DNA of 64,000 bases from Marinobacter salinus (GCF_001854125.1 NZ_CP017715.1:2852001-2916000), one strand, 5' to 3'. Shown: positions 32,378-41,377, numbered from the stretch's first letter. Notes: generated by a model not told the origin, from the sequence alone. Program-made: numbers and translations.

Positions 32378-35263
32378 ATGTTAAGGAAGAAGACCAACGG
32401 GGTAGCGAAAGGCTCCCGTGCAGGCTCTTTGCTTTCTTCTCTCGCTGCCAAGACTCTGGACCGTCGTCAGTTCCTGACAACGTCTGGTGTGGCAGTGGGT
32501 GGTTTGGCCGCATTATCGCTGACTTCGGGGCGGGTTGAAGCCGCAACCCCAGCAACCGGTGGCGGGGAAGTTGTCGTCAAGAAATCCGTCTGTACGCACT
32601 GCTCAGTAGGGTGCACCGTCGAAGCAGAAGTTCAGAATGGCGTATGGACAGGCCAGGAACCAGGCTGGGACAGCCCTTTCAATTTGGGCGCTCACTGTGC
32701 CAAGGGTGCTTCAGTACGTGAACACGCCCATGGCGAGCGTCGTCTCAAGTCGCCCATGAAAATGGTCAACGGCCAGTGGCAGAAGATTTCCTGGGATACC
32801 GCCATCAACGAAATCGGCGACAAGATGCTCGAAATCCGCGAGCAAAGCGGTCCCGATTCGGTCTACTGGCTGGGCAGCGCAAAGTTCAACAACGAGCAGG
32901 CCTACCTGTACCGTAAGTTTGCGGCCTACTGGGGCACCAACAACGTGGACCACCAGGCCCGTATCTGCCACTCCACGACCGTGGCCGGCGTAGCCAATAC
33001 CTGGGGCTACGGCGCAATGACCAACTCCTACAACGACATCCACAAATCCAAGGCGATCTTCATCATCGGGGGCAACCCCGCCGAAGCGCACCCGGTGTCG
33101 CTGCTGCACGTACTGAAGGCGAAGGAAGAAAATAACGCGCCGCTGATCGTCTGCGACCCGCGTTTCACCCGAACAGCGGCCCATGCCGACGAGTTCGTGC
33201 GTTTCCGCCCGGGCTCCGACGTTGCGCTGGTGTGGGGTATTCTCTGGCACATCTTCGAAAACGGCTGGGAAGACAAAGAATTCATCCGTACCCGTGTGTA
33301 CGGCATGGAAGACATTCGCGAGGAAGTGAAGCGCTGGAATCCCGAAGAAGTTGAGCGTGTAACCGGCGCGCCGGGCGCACAGCTTGAGCGTGTGGCTCGT
33401 ACTCTGGCCAACAATCGGCCCGGCACCGTTATCTGGTGTATGGGTGGTACCCAGCACACCAATGGTAACAACAACACCCGCGCCTACTGCGTGCTCCAGC
33501 TGGCCCTTGGCAACATGGGCGTCGCCGGCGGTGGTACAAACATTTTCCGCGGCCACGACAACGTTCAGGGGGCCACCGACCTCGGCGTGCTCGCCGATAC
33601 CCTGCCCGGCTACTATGGTCTGTCTGCTGGTTCCTGGGCCCACTGGGCAAGAGTGTGGGAAGAGGACCTCGACTACCTGAAAGGCCGCTTTGCCGTTTGG
33701 GATAAAGATGGCAAGTCCCGGGCCATGATGAACGAGAAGGGCATTCCGGTTTCACGCTGGATTGACGGTGTTCTGGAAGCCAAGGAAAACCTTGAGCAGC
33801 CGGACAACACCCGGGCCATGGTTCTGTGGGGCCACGCGCCCAACTCCCAGACCCGGATGCCGGAAATGAAGGAGGCCATGGAAAAGCTCGACCTGCTGGT
33901 TGTAGTGGATCCCTTCCCGACCGTTTCTGCCGTACTCCACGATCGCAAGGAAGGCGCCTACTTGCTGCCCACGACCACCCAGTTCGAGACCTACGGTTCG
34001 GTAACAGCGTCGAACCGCTCTCTGCAGTGGCGTGAAAAAGTGGTAGAGCCGCTGTTCGACTCCAAGGTCGATCACGAAATCATGAAACTGTTTGCGGACA
34101 AATTCGGCTTTACCGATCGCATGTTCCGCAACATCGCCATTGATGGCGATGAGCCGTCGATTGAGGACATTACCCGCGAATTCAACCGCGGCATGTGGAC
34201 CATCGGCTACACCGGCCAGTCCCCTGAGCGTCTCAAGAAGCACATGAAGTATCAGCACCACTTCGACAAGACCACGCTGCGTGCAGTCGGTGGACCTTGT
34301 GATGGTGATTTCTACGGCTTGCCGTGGCCTTCCTGGGGCACACCGGAGATGAACCATCCGGGCACTGCCAACCTGTACGACATGTCGTTGCCGGTTTCCG
34401 AGGGCGGACTGACGTTCCGGGCCCGTTTTGGTGTTGAACACAACGGCCAGAATATCCTGGCTGATGGCGTTTACTCCAAGAACTCGGAAATCAAGGACGG
34501 CTATCCCGAGTTCACCATGCAGATGCTGATGGACCTGGGTTGGGACGGTGATCTGACGGCTGAGGAGCGAGCCAGCATTGAAGCAGTGGCCGGCGCGTCA
34601 ACCAACTGGAAGACAGACCTGTCTGGTGGTATCCAGCGCGTGGCAATCAAGCACGAGTGTGCGCCCTTCGGTAACGCCAAGGCCCGTGCCATTGTCTGGA
34701 ACTTCCCGGATCCGGTGCCGCTGCATCGTGAACCGTTGTACACGAACCGTCGTGATCTCGTGGCAGATTACCCGACTTATGAAGACAAGACCTTCTGGCG
34801 GGTCCCGACCTTGTACGAGTCAATCCAGAAGAACGACTTCAGCAAGGAGTTCCCGATCATTCTTACCTCCGGCCGTCTGGTCGAGTACGAGGGTGGCGGT
34901 GACGAAACCCGTTCAAACCCCTGGCTGGCCGAATTGCAGCAGGACATGTTCATTGAGGTGAACCCGCGTGATGCCAACAACCTGAATATCCGTGACGGCA
35001 ATGACGTCTGGGTTTCCGGTCCGGAAGGCGCGCGGATCAAGGTCAAGGCCATGGTGACAGAACGTGTCGGAGAGGGTGTGGCGTTCATGCCGTTCCACTT
35101 CGGCGGGCACTATCAGGGCAAGGACCTGCGGGACAAGTATCCCAAGGGCGCCGACCCCATCGTTCTGGGCGAATCCACCAACACAGTTCAAACATACGGG
35201 TATGACTCGGTCACTCAGATGCAAGAGACCAAAGCCACCCTATGTGCGATTATGCCGGCATAA
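32378..35263 (+). CDS. fdhA: Formate dehydrogenase catalytic (alpha) subunit, Cys type
   Basis: 961-residue molybdopterin oxidoreductase that oxidises formate to CO2 in the periplasm. It has a Tat signal DRRQFLTTSG (Arg29-Arg30), a [4Fe-4S] site Cys72, Cys75, Cys79, Cys107 (VCTHCSVGC, GAHCAKG), and a metal ligand Cys197 in ARICHSTTVAG where E. coli FdnG has selenocysteine (codon here TGC). The bis-MGD domains continue through FIIGGNPAEAHPVS, IWCMGGTQHTNGNNN and the C-terminal MPFHFGGHYQG. Mo or W cannot be told from sequence, though the nearby tup genes favour W. It is followed after 15 bases by fdhB. Confidence 0.96.
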   Translation: MLRKKTNGVAKGSRAGSLLSSLAAKTLDRRQFLTTSGVAVGGLAALSLTSGRVEAATPATGGGEVVVKKSVCTHCSVGCTVEAEVQNGVWTGQEPGWDSPFNLGAHCAKGASVREHAHGERRLKSPMKMVNGQWQKISWDTAINEIGDKMLEIREQSGPDSVYWLGSAKFNNEQAYLYRKFAAYWGTNNVDHQARICHSTTVAGVANTWGYGAMTNSYNDIHKSKAIFIIGGNPAEAHPVSLLHVLKAKEENNAPLIVCDPRFTRTAAHADEFVRFRPGSDVALVWGILWHIFENGWEDKEFIRTRVYGMEDIREEVKRWNPEEVERVTGAPGAQLERVARTLANNRPGTVIWCMGGTQHTNGNNNTRAYCVLQLALGNMGVAGGGTNIFRGHDNVQGATDLGVLADTLPGYYGLSAGSWAHWARVWEEDLDYLKGRFAVWDKDGKSRAMMNEKGIPVSRWIDGVLEAKENLEQPDNTRAMVLWGHAPNSQTRMPEMKEAMEKLDLLVVVDPFPTVSAVLHDRKEGAYLLPTTTQFETYGSVTASNRSLQWREKVVEPLFDSKVDHEIMKLFADKFGFTDRMFRNIAIDGDEPSIEDITREFNRGMWTIGYTGQSPERLKKHMKYQHHFDKTTLRAVGGPCDGDFYGLPWPSWGTPEMNHPGTANLYDMSLPVSEGGLTFRARFGVEHNGQNILADGVYSKNSEIKDGYPEFTMQMLMDLGWDGDLTAEERASIEAVAGASTNWKTDLSGGIQRVAIKHECAPFGNAKARAIVWNFPDPVPLHREPLYTNRRDLVADYPTYEDKTFWRVPTLYESIQKNDFSKEFPIILTSGRLVEYEGGGDETRSNPWLAELQQDMFIEVNPRDANNLNIRDGNDVWVSGPEGARIKVKAMVTERVGEGVAFMPFHFGGHYQGKDLRDKYPKGADPIVLGESTNTVQTYGYDSVTQMQETKATLCAIMPA

Positions 35264-35278
35264 CAAGAGGTGTAGACC

Positions 35279-35887
35279 ATGGCACTTGAAGGACAAGCAA
35301 GAGCAAAATTCCTTTGCGACGCCGAGCGCTGCATCGAATGTAATGCGTGCGTAACGGCCTGTAAGAACGAGCACGAGGTCCCCTGGGGCATCAACCGTCG
35401 CCGCGTGGTGACCATCGAAGATGGTAAACCTGGCGAGCGTTCGATCTCGGTAGCTTGCATGCACTGTTCAGACGCCCCTTGTATGGCCGTCTGTCCAGTG
35501 GATTGCTTCTACCAGACTGAAGACGGCGTTGTGTTGCACTCCAAGGATCTATGTATTGGTTGCGGGTATTGTTTTTATGCTTGCCCCTTCGGCGCACCTC
35601 AGTTCCCGCAAGCGGGCAACTTTGGTAGCCGAGGCAAGATGGACAAATGCACGTTCTGTGCAGGCGGTCCTGAAGAAGACAATTCAACCACCGAGTTCTC
35701 CAAGTACGGGCGCAACCGTATTGCGGAGGGCAAGTTGCCAATCTGTGCGGAAATGTGTTCAACCAAAGCCCTGTTGGCCGGTGACGGCAATGAGGTGGCG
35801 GACATCTATCGCCAGCGTGTGGTGAACCGTGGCTTCGGTTCAGGCGCTTGGGGATGGGGCACAGCCTACGAGAAGAAGGGTGCATAA
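35279..35887 (+). CDS. fdhB: Formate dehydrogenase iron-sulfur (beta) subunit
   Basis: 202-residue subunit that carries electrons from FdhA to the cytochrome b subunit. Four [4Fe-4S] sites are visible: CIECNACVTACKNE, CMHCSDAPCMAVCP, CIGCGYCFYACPFG, and CTFC with CAEMCSTKAL. It has no Tat signal and no C-terminal membrane anchor, unlike E. coli FdnH (294), so it must be co-exported with FdhA and held by FdhC. Length matches the short FdhB type of Shewanella-like clusters. A hairpin follows the stop at 35901-35924. Confidence 0.95.
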   Translation: MALEGQARAKFLCDAERCIECNACVTACKNEHEVPWGINRRRVVTIEDGKPGERSISVACMHCSDAPCMAVCPVDCFYQTEDGVVLHSKDLCIGCGYCFYACPFGAPQFPQAGNFGSRGKMDKCTFCAGGPEEDNSTTEFSKYGRNRIAEGKLPICAEMCSTKALLAGDGNEVADIYRQRVVNRGFGSGAWGWGTAYEKKGA

Positions 35888-35900
35888 GCTGGCCTGAGTA

Positions 35901-35924
35901 TTCCGGGGTCCTTGGGCCCCGGAA
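35901..35924 (+). other. Hairpin between fdhB and fdhC
   Basis: TTCCGGGG and CCCCGGAA form an 8-bp stem with an 8-nt loop. There is no U-run, so it more likely stabilises the fdhAB message or tunes fdhC expression than terminates transcription. Confidence 0.55.
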
Positions 35925-35972
35925 TTCACTGAAGCAATGAACTCTTCTTGTTGATTCCGTTGGAGTGCTCTC

Positions 35973-37145
35973 ATGAACTTTAAACTATTGGGTGCCGCCG
36001 TCTTTGCACTGGCGACGCTTTTGATCAACCCTGTCTGGGCGGAAGAGGCCCCGGCGGTTGATCGGGCAACAACCGGGGGCGCTCAGACCCTGGAAGACAT
36101 CATGGCTCGTCAGAAGCAGTTGGAACTTGACGAGAGCTTCAGGTCTGAAAACCTGGGGAATCCCGCCAACGCGGCGCCGATCACCGATCAGTTGGGTACC
36201 CGAGGCGGGGTTTCCGACTCCGACAACTGGCGCGCCATCCGCTATAACGAAACCGAACCCTCCACCCAGGTCCGCGGGCCCGCTACTGGCGTCCTGATCC
36301 AGGATGGAGGCATGCCTTGGTACAAATTGCGGGAGGGACCGGTCATCACCTACGGCGGTGGCGCTATTCTGGGCATCATTGCACTGCTGGTGTTGTTCTA
36401 CTTTGTTCGTGGCAGGATCATGATCGACGGTGGCCCAGCGGGCACCACGATTGAACGGTTCAAGGCTATCGAGCGCTTTGGCCACTGGTTGTTGGCGGGC
36501 TCTTTCATTGCCCTGGGCCTTACCGGGCTGATCACCCTGATGGGTCGTAGTTTCCTCATTCCTGTCATGGGACCCGAAGCCTTCGCGACTCTGGCAGCCG
36601 GCTCCAAGTGGATTCACAACAACATTGCCTGGGCTTTCATGCTGGGGCTGGTGATGACGTTCGTGATGTGGGTTGCCCACAACATCCCCAACAAACTGGA
36701 CTGGCAATGGATAAAGGCAGGCGGTGGCATCTTCACCAAGGGCCATCCCTCAGCGAAGAAGTTCAATGCCGGTCAAAAGATCATTTTCTGGACCGTGATG
36801 GTGCTGGGTTTCTCGGTATCCCTGTCGGGACTGTCGCTGCTTTTCCCGTATGAGATACCGATGTTTGCCGACACCTTTGCCTTCATGAACAGCATCCTGG
36901 GAACAGACTTCCCAACTGTTCTGGCGCCACACGAAGAGATGCAATATGCCAACATCTGGCACTCCATCGTGGCGTTCGTGATGATGCTAGCCATCATCGC
37001 CCACATCTACATCGGCTCGGTCGGTATGGAAGGGGCGTTCGATGCCATGGGTAATGGTCAGGTAGATATTGAGTGGGCACGTCAGCACCACGATCTATGG
37101 GTTGAAGAAGTGCAGGCCAAACAGGGCAAAGGAGGCTCATCATGA
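35973..37145 (+). CDS. fdhC: Formate dehydrogenase cytochrome b556 (gamma) subunit
   Basis: 390 residues. It has a signal peptide (MNFKLLGAAVFALATLLINP, cleaved near WAEE), a ~95-residue periplasmic region, then one helix (ITYGGGAILGIIALLVLFYF) followed by a four-helix cytochrome b561-like domain. Candidate haem-ligand His are in ERFGHWLLAG, KWIHNNIAW, WHSIVAF and IAHIYIGSVGM. It receives electrons from FdhB and reduces quinone in the inner membrane. The N-terminal periplasmic extension is longer than in E. coli FdnI (217) and is typical of the FdhC type. The stop overlaps the next small gene as ATGA. Confidence 0.93.
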   Translation: MNFKLLGAAVFALATLLINPVWAEEAPAVDRATTGGAQTLEDIMARQKQLELDESFRSENLGNPANAAPITDQLGTRGGVSDSDNWRAIRYNETEPSTQVRGPATGVLIQDGGMPWYKLREGPVITYGGGAILGIIALLVLFYFVRGRIMIDGGPAGTTIERFKAIERFGHWLLAGSFIALGLTGLITLMGRSFLIPVMGPEAFATLAAGSKWIHNNIAWAFMLGLVMTFVMWVAHNIPNKLDWQWIKAGGGIFTKGHPSAKKFNAGQKIIFWTVMVLGFSVSLSGLSLLFPYEIPMFADTFAFMNSILGTDFPTVLAPHEEMQYANIWHSIVAFVMMLAIIAHIYIGSVGMEGAFDAMGNGQVDIEWARQHHDLWVEEVQAKQGKGGSS

Positions 37146-37267
37146 AGGTCATGATTTCCGCTTTTGTCGTAGCGCTGGTGATTGCCTTCGTCGCCCCGGT
37201 TGCTCTGGACCAGTTCGGCTGGTCGTCAGCCGAGCAAACCAGTAGTGAGAGCGTCCGTCTTGACTGA
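37142..37267 (+). CDS. 41-residue membrane peptide coupled to fdhC
   Basis: Small gene with ATG at 37142 overlapping the fdhC stop (ATGA). The product is 41 residues: a hydrophobic helix (MISAFVVALVIAFVAPVAL, about 4-22) then a short polar tail (DQFGWSSAEQTSSESVRLD). It resembles an uncleaved single-pass membrane protein or short signal-anchor. Its tight coupling to fdhC and to the following TusA-like gene suggests a small subunit or stabiliser of the membrane-bound enzyme; that is inference. Confidence 0.65.
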   Translation: MKVMISAFVVALVIAFVAPVALDQFGWSSAEQTSSESVRLD

Positions 37268-37499
37268 TCAATCAGAGGTACACCAAATCGACGCCGTCGG
37301 TTTGGTGTGCCCACTTCCCATTTTGCGCTTCAAAAAACGCACCCAGGGTTTACCGAGCGGGACGCAAGTCGAGTTCCTGGCCGATGACCCCAGCGGCCGT
37401 CGGGATTTACAGGCGCTGTGCGAGATAACCGGGCACAGGATTGAGTGGATCCGGGAAGAAGACGCGGGCGTCCTCCGTTACCGCATCTGTTTAGCGTAG
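37260..37499 (+). CDS. TusA-family sulfurtransferase-like protein
   Basis: 79 residues with the TusA/SirA fold signature VGLVCPLPILRFKK, containing the sulfur-carrier Cys-Pro-x-Pro. The start was set at TTG 37260, overlapping the upstream small gene by 8 bases, with GAGAG upstream; an in-frame GTG at 37248 is possible. It is last gene of the formate dehydrogenase run. A sensible role is sulfur supply for FdhD-mediated cofactor sulfuration, but this is inference from context. Confidence 0.8.
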   Translation: MTDQSEVHQIDAVGLVCPLPILRFKKRTQGLPSGTQVEFLADDPSGRRDLQALCEITGHRIEWIREEDAGVLRYRICLA

Positions 37500-37552
37500 T
37501 TGGGTGTTCGGCAGCGCCGATGCTTCAAGCGCTGCAAAAATCTTCGAAAGCC

Positions 37553-38803
37553 CTACAGATGTGGAGGTTTATTCGCTGCAGCCCGTTCAGCTTGCCATTC
37601 GGTCAGGGTCTGCGCAGCTTCTTCTCCCTCAAGCGACCCCACCACCTCAAAAAAGTCACTACGCAGTTCGTCGTCCACAACCTGATCTCTTGGCTTACTG
37701 CGAACCACGTAAACCGTCTGCAGGTTCTGATGATCGAACGCTCGCCACTGCTGGCGGTCCTTGAGAAGGCTGTATGAGTGCCCTTCCAGCGCCTCTATGA
37801 GCGCTTTAGTATTGGTGGTGCCTGCACGTTCAACAGCCTCTTTGTATTGATAGACAATGCCATATGACGTGGCAGCGGTAGAGGTTGGCCTGACACCATA
37901 ATGTTCGGTGAACGATTCAACAAAAGCCTGGCCACGTGGGAAGTCGAGTTGGTAGGGAATCATCCACTCCCAGGGTGTTGTGGAAACTACGCCTTCCATA
38001 ATCGTGGCGCCGACGGTCTGGGCGATTCCCAGAGAAATGTTCGGAATCACGATCTGCACTTTGTCTTTCAGGTCCATGTCATACGCCACTTTGAGCGCCC
38101 GAACCAGGTCATCGCCGTATAAAACCAGCATGAGCACGTCTGCTTCGCTTTCCTCTGCAGATCTCAGTGCCTTTGAGAAATCCCTCATATGCGCCGCCGG
38201 GAACGGGGTGAGCGCATGAGGATGTGCCTGCTCATCAGTGGTGTTCGTGAACTTCCGGATCGATGCTTCCGAGGACTGGCCCCATGTATAGTCGGCGGTC
38301 ACATAAAAATAACGGAGGCCATCGTAGTTTTCCCTCAGGTAGTGACCCAGCGCGTTCGCAGTCATCCAGGCATTGGGGTACTCCCGAAACATATGGTCGT
38401 GCCCTTCGCTGCCGGTGGTGGCATTGGCCGAGGTGGTCGTTCCGAAATATAGGCGATCCAGTTTTTTTGCAGCCTTGCCGGAAGCAATCGCCACTGCGCT
38501 GGAGGCGCCGCCAAAGACCATGTCCACGTTTTCCTGACGGATCAATTCTTCTGTGTTGGAAACACCGCGCTCAGGAGAGCCCGCTGTATTGCGAATAATC
38601 AGCTCAACCTTATTGCCAAGGATTCCGCCGGCCTTATTGATTTCCTCAACCGCGAGAAAGGCCCCAAGCCTTTGCTGTAGTCCGAGATCTTTATAGCGAC
38701 CTGATTGCGGGTAATTGAATCCAAGCTTGATGGAATCTGCCAATAGCGGAAAACTGGAAAGGAATAAAATGAGCCCTGCCAGAAGGGTTGCCCTCCTTTT
38801 CAT
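37553..38803 (-). CDS. Periplasmic ABC-type substrate-binding protein (type I fold), orphan
   Basis: 416 residues. Signal peptide (MKRRATLLAGLILFLSSFPL, cleaved after LLA) followed by a type-I periplasmic-binding fold of the branched-chain-amino-acid/amide family: GFNYPQSGRYKDLGLQQRLG, AVEEINKAGGILGNKVELI, VDMVFGGASSAVAIA, YFYVTADYTWGQ. No ABC permease or ATPase lies nearby, so it is an orphan; it may feed a distant transporter or act as a sensor. It converges with the TusA-like gene, leaving 53 bases between. Ligand unknown. Confidence 0.82.
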   Translation of the reverse strand: MKRRATLLAGLILFLSSFPLLADSIKLGFNYPQSGRYKDLGLQQRLGAFLAVEEINKAGGILGNKVELIIRNTAGSPERGVSNTEELIRQENVDMVFGGASSAVAIASGKAAKKLDRLYFGTTTSANATTGSEGHDHMFREYPNAWMTANALGHYLRENYDGLRYFYVTADYTWGQSSEASIRKFTNTTDEQAHPHALTPFPAAHMRDFSKALRSAEESEADVLMLVLYGDDLVRALKVAYDMDLKDKVQIVIPNISLGIAQTVGATIMEGVVSTTPWEWMIPYQLDFPRGQAFVESFTEHYGVRPTSTAATSYGIVYQYKEAVERAGTTNTKALIEALEGHSYSLLKDRQQWRAFDHQNLQTVYVVRSKPRDQVVDDELRSDFFEVVGSLEGEEAAQTLTEWQAERAAANKPPHL

Positions 38804-39149
38804 TGATACCGTCCTCTTCTTTGCCTTGTGTTTTATTTGAGGATAAGAACTATACCTTTATTTGAAAGTCCAAAGGGGGCGTGGACAGTAAGAACGAACC
38901 CACTTTTCGTAACCAACTGTATTTTTGCGACCTGAAAACGCATGTCAGTTACATCAATTCCATCGGCCAATGCAGACGCAACCCTGGAGGCAGCGGGCAA
39001 GCACTTCCTGATAACGTTCCTGAAACCGTCAGTCCACCCCTCGCAATTCGGATCATAGAAGGCCTGCACATTGTTGATGAGTTCGAAACCTTGCACGCGA
39101 ATCTACTGGATTTGGCGGACCTGATTCTTCGTATCTCACTTGTTGTGGG
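38804..39149. other. Gene-poor stretch with possible coding remnants
   Basis: 346 bases between the orphan binding protein and the recognisable end of the dioxygenase remnant. An 87-codon frame opens on the minus strand from a GTG at 39096 to 38833 (residues such as NNVQAFYDPNCEGWTDGF), but it has no Shine-Dalgarno, follows a stop by two codons and matches nothing I recognise. I see no terminator or known repeat. Confidence 0.4.
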
Positions 39150-39784
39150 GACCAGACGATCTCGAATAAACCTTGTGCAGCTGAGAGTCCTGTTCCGCCA
39201 GCATCGACGCCATGGCAATAATGGATCTGGCCATACCGCGAACAAGGTTCAGGAGCATCAGGCAGAAGGTGCTCTTCCCTGGGATGGAAGAACCGGGCAT
39301 GAGGCGCCCGGTCCCACTGAACCAGACGTTCGGCCCGTTCCGATTCATGCATTGTGATATCGGTACAGGTCTGCTCCAACCAGTCCTCGAAAGCCTGGTT
39401 GCGGGCCCGGATCTCCGGCGTATTCGCGGCGAAGAACGCCCGCATGTTATGGAATGAGAAACCGGATCCGATCACCAGCAGGTTGTCGTAATCCAGTGCC
39501 CGCAATGCCCGGCCAATCGCCAGATGGGCGCCGGCATCCAGGCTGTTTACCAGTGACAGCTGCACACACGGAATATCCGCCTCCGGATACATCAGCTTGA
39601 GCGCTACGAACAAACCGTGATCAAAGCCCCGCCGATCATCGAGCCGCGCCGGGATCCCAGCCTGATCCAACGCCTGGTATACCTGGCGCGCCAGCGCCGG
39701 TTCGCCCGGGCACGGGTATCTGATGTCGTAAGCTTCTTCCGGAAATCCGTAGTAGTCGTAAATCAACTGCGGGTGCTCACCCAC
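39150..39784 (-). pseudogene. Extradiol ring-cleavage dioxygenase (LigB/DODA, YgiD-like) remnant
   Basis: The readable part (PQLIYDYYGFPEEAYDIRYP, GFDHGLFVALKLMYPEADIP, GSGFSFHNMR, FFHPREEHLLP) is clearly a LigB-family dioxygenase, but it starts about 45-50 residues into the family alignment. The missing N-terminus holds two of the metal-binding histidines (the GHGS- and SAHW-type motifs). After HLLP the frame no longer follows the family; a piece continues in another frame (LMLLNLVRGMARSI at about 39270-39230), so there is also a frameshift. It lies downstream of the glutathionyl-hydroquinone reductase gene on the same strand, where an aromatic ring-cleaving enzyme would make sense. Confidence 0.75.
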
Positions 39785-39818
39785 AGTTGATTAATAGTCG
39801 CGGGGCCGGCGCTCCCGT

Positions 39819-40766
39819 TCAGAGTTCGCCTGGACCTTCGGGCACAATGCCAGCCGGATTCAGCGCCTTGATGGAATAATACCCCGCCTTGATGTGATCA
39901 AGATTTACCGTGTCGGCAATCCCGTCAAGTGCCAGAATCCGGTGCATGTAGGCATGCAGTCGCGGCATGGACCGCAGCGTATTGCGGTTGCACTTGAACA
40001 GGCCGTGGTAGGCAGCGTCAAAGCGAACCAGGGTCACGAACAGACGTATATCGGTTTCTGTCAGTTGATCACCAAACAGATAGGTTCGCCCGTCCGCCAG
40101 TCGTGAATCCATTTCGTCCAGGGCGGCAAACACCTTGGTGTAGGCTTCGCTGTAAGCCGCCTGGCTGGAGGCAAACCCTGCCTGGTACACGCCGTTGTTA
40201 AGGTCTGTGTACAGATACTCGTTGAGCTTGTTGATTTCACCCGCCAGGCTTTCGGGATACAAGTCCGGCCCCTGATCAACAACGTCTGCAAACGCGCTGT
40301 TCAGCATCCGCAGAATATCCGCGGACTCATTATTGACGATGGTTCCGGTATGTTTGTCCCAAAGCACCGGTACGGTGGCGCGACCAGAGATCGTTGGATC
40401 GGCACGGGTGTACAGCTCGTGCATATAGTGCGCACCGTTGAGCCTGTCCTCATCCGCGCCCGGGTAGCCGCCAAACTGCCAACCCTGGTCTGTCAGCCGG
40501 GGATTGACGACGGTAACATCAAGCACATCCTTCAGCCCCTTAAGCTGGCGAGCCATCAAGGCTCGCGATGCCCAGGGGCAAATGTACGCCACGTACAGGT
40601 GGTAACGTCCTTTTTCCGCCTTGAAGCCGCCCGCTCCGGTGGGTCCCGGCGTGCCATCCGGCGTAATCCAGTTTCGAAAGGGCGAGGTCTGGCGAATGAA
40701 CCGCCCCGCCTCATCTTTCGCCTGTACCGGCTGCCAGTTCTCTTGCCAGATACCATTTACCAGCAT
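39819..40766 (-). CDS. yqjG: Glutathionyl-hydroquinone reductase (YqjG type)
   Basis: 315-residue Xi-class glutathione transferase that reduces glutathionyl-hydroquinones to hydroquinones. The catalytic Cys63 is in YICPWASR (CPWA), the same position as E. coli YqjG. Other landmarks: SPFRNWITPDG, GRATVPVLWDKHTGTIVNNESADI and LTETDIRLFVTLVRFD. It starts 3 bases after the DoxX-type gene stop, mirroring the E. coli yqjF-yqjG pair, and belongs to a divergent unit with the LysR gene at 41378. Confidence 0.93.
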   Translation of the reverse strand: MLVNGIWQENWQPVQAKDEAGRFIRQTSPFRNWITPDGTPGPTGAGGFKAEKGRYHLYVAYICPWASRALMARQLKGLKDVLDVTVVNPRLTDQGWQFGGYPGADEDRLNGAHYMHELYTRADPTISGRATVPVLWDKHTGTIVNNESADILRMLNSAFADVVDQGPDLYPESLAGEINKLNEYLYTDLNNGVYQAGFASSQAAYSEAYTKVFAALDEMDSRLADGRTYLFGDQLTETDIRLFVTLVRFDAAYHGLFKCNRNTLRSMPRLHAYMHRILALDGIADTVNLDHIKAGYYSIKALNPAGIVPEGPGEL

Positions 40767-40769
40767 GGT

Positions 40770-41213
40770 TCACCCCTTGTTCTGGAATACATTGTCCAGA
40801 GCGAACCGGCCCCCTCCCTGGATTGCCAGCGCCAGGGTAACTACGAACAGGGTGAGGGCATACTCGTAACCATTGTTGGACATGAACAGACCGTTGCCGA
40901 TATGAACGGAGAATATGGCCACCAGCATGGTAAAGGCCGCGACCACGGCCGCAGGTCGTGTCAGCAGGCCAAATACCAGTGCCAGGCCACCAAAGAATTC
41001 GGCACCACCAGCCAGCAACGCCATCAGGTAACCCGGCTCCAGGCCAATACTCGCCAACCACTGCCCGGTGCCTTCCAGTCCGTAGCCGCCAAACCAGCCA
41101 AAGAGTTTCTGCGCACCATGGGCGGCGAGAATCAGGCCGACCGGCACCCGGAGAACCAGTGCGGCAAAGCCACCGCTGGATTGGAAAAGTGCCTGTGTGA
41201 ATTGATTGTTCAT
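40770..41213 (-). CDS. DoxX family membrane protein (YqjF-like)
   Basis: 147-residue inner-membrane protein with four helices of the DoxX type (GFAALVLRVPVGLILAAHGAQKLFGWFGG, AGGAEFFGGLALVFGLLTRP, VVAAFTMLVAIFSVHI). The start at 41213 was chosen over an upstream in-frame codon because of GAGGTGG six bases before it and the family-like N-terminus. It is paired with the hydroquinone reductase gene, as yqjF is with yqjG in E. coli; a role in quinone-related redox defence is inferred. Confidence 0.9.
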   Translation of the reverse strand: MNNQFTQALFQSSGGFAALVLRVPVGLILAAHGAQKLFGWFGGYGLEGTGQWLASIGLEPGYLMALLAGGAEFFGGLALVFGLLTRPAAVVAAFTMLVAIFSVHIGNGLFMSNNGYEYALTLFVVTLALAIQGGGRFALDNVFQNKG

Positions 41214-41325
41214 GATGGTCCACCTCGAATGTTTCTGTCGTTGATTTGCCCCGAAGCCACGCCTCAGGTGATGGACCCACTGTACTATCACCAAATCAAA
41301 AGACTAAGATGGCCAACGTTGCTTT

Positions 41326-41351
41326 ATTATCAACAATTCATTGGCAATAAT
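41326..41351. promoter_or_regulatory. Possible LysR operator in the divergent gap
   Basis: ATTAT (41326-41330) and ATAAT (41347-41351) form a weak dyad in the AT-rich gap between doxX and lysR, 27 bases before the lysR start. LysR regulators normally bind such divergent gaps, but this match is short. Confidence 0.25.
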
Positions 41352-41377
41352 GGGAGCACAAAAAAGGGAATAAGCTA

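Noticed and set aside
32966-32968. Possible selenocysteine codon in formate dehydrogenase
   Set aside because: The codon is TGC (Cys), so no SECIS element is needed and none was sought.
32711-33643. 310-codon minus-strand open frame inside fdhA
   Set aside because: Shadow of the catalytic subunit coding strand; composition is His/Val/Gly-rich as expected for antisense.
37511-37535. Hairpin GCAGCGC...GCGCTGC as terminator between tusA and the orphan SBP gene
   Set aside because: No U-run follows on either strand in the right order; it is too weak to call.
38833-39096. 87-codon minus-strand frame as a real gene
   Set aside because: No ribosome-binding site, starts just after a stop, and overlaps a decayed region; left as part of a gene-poor stretch.
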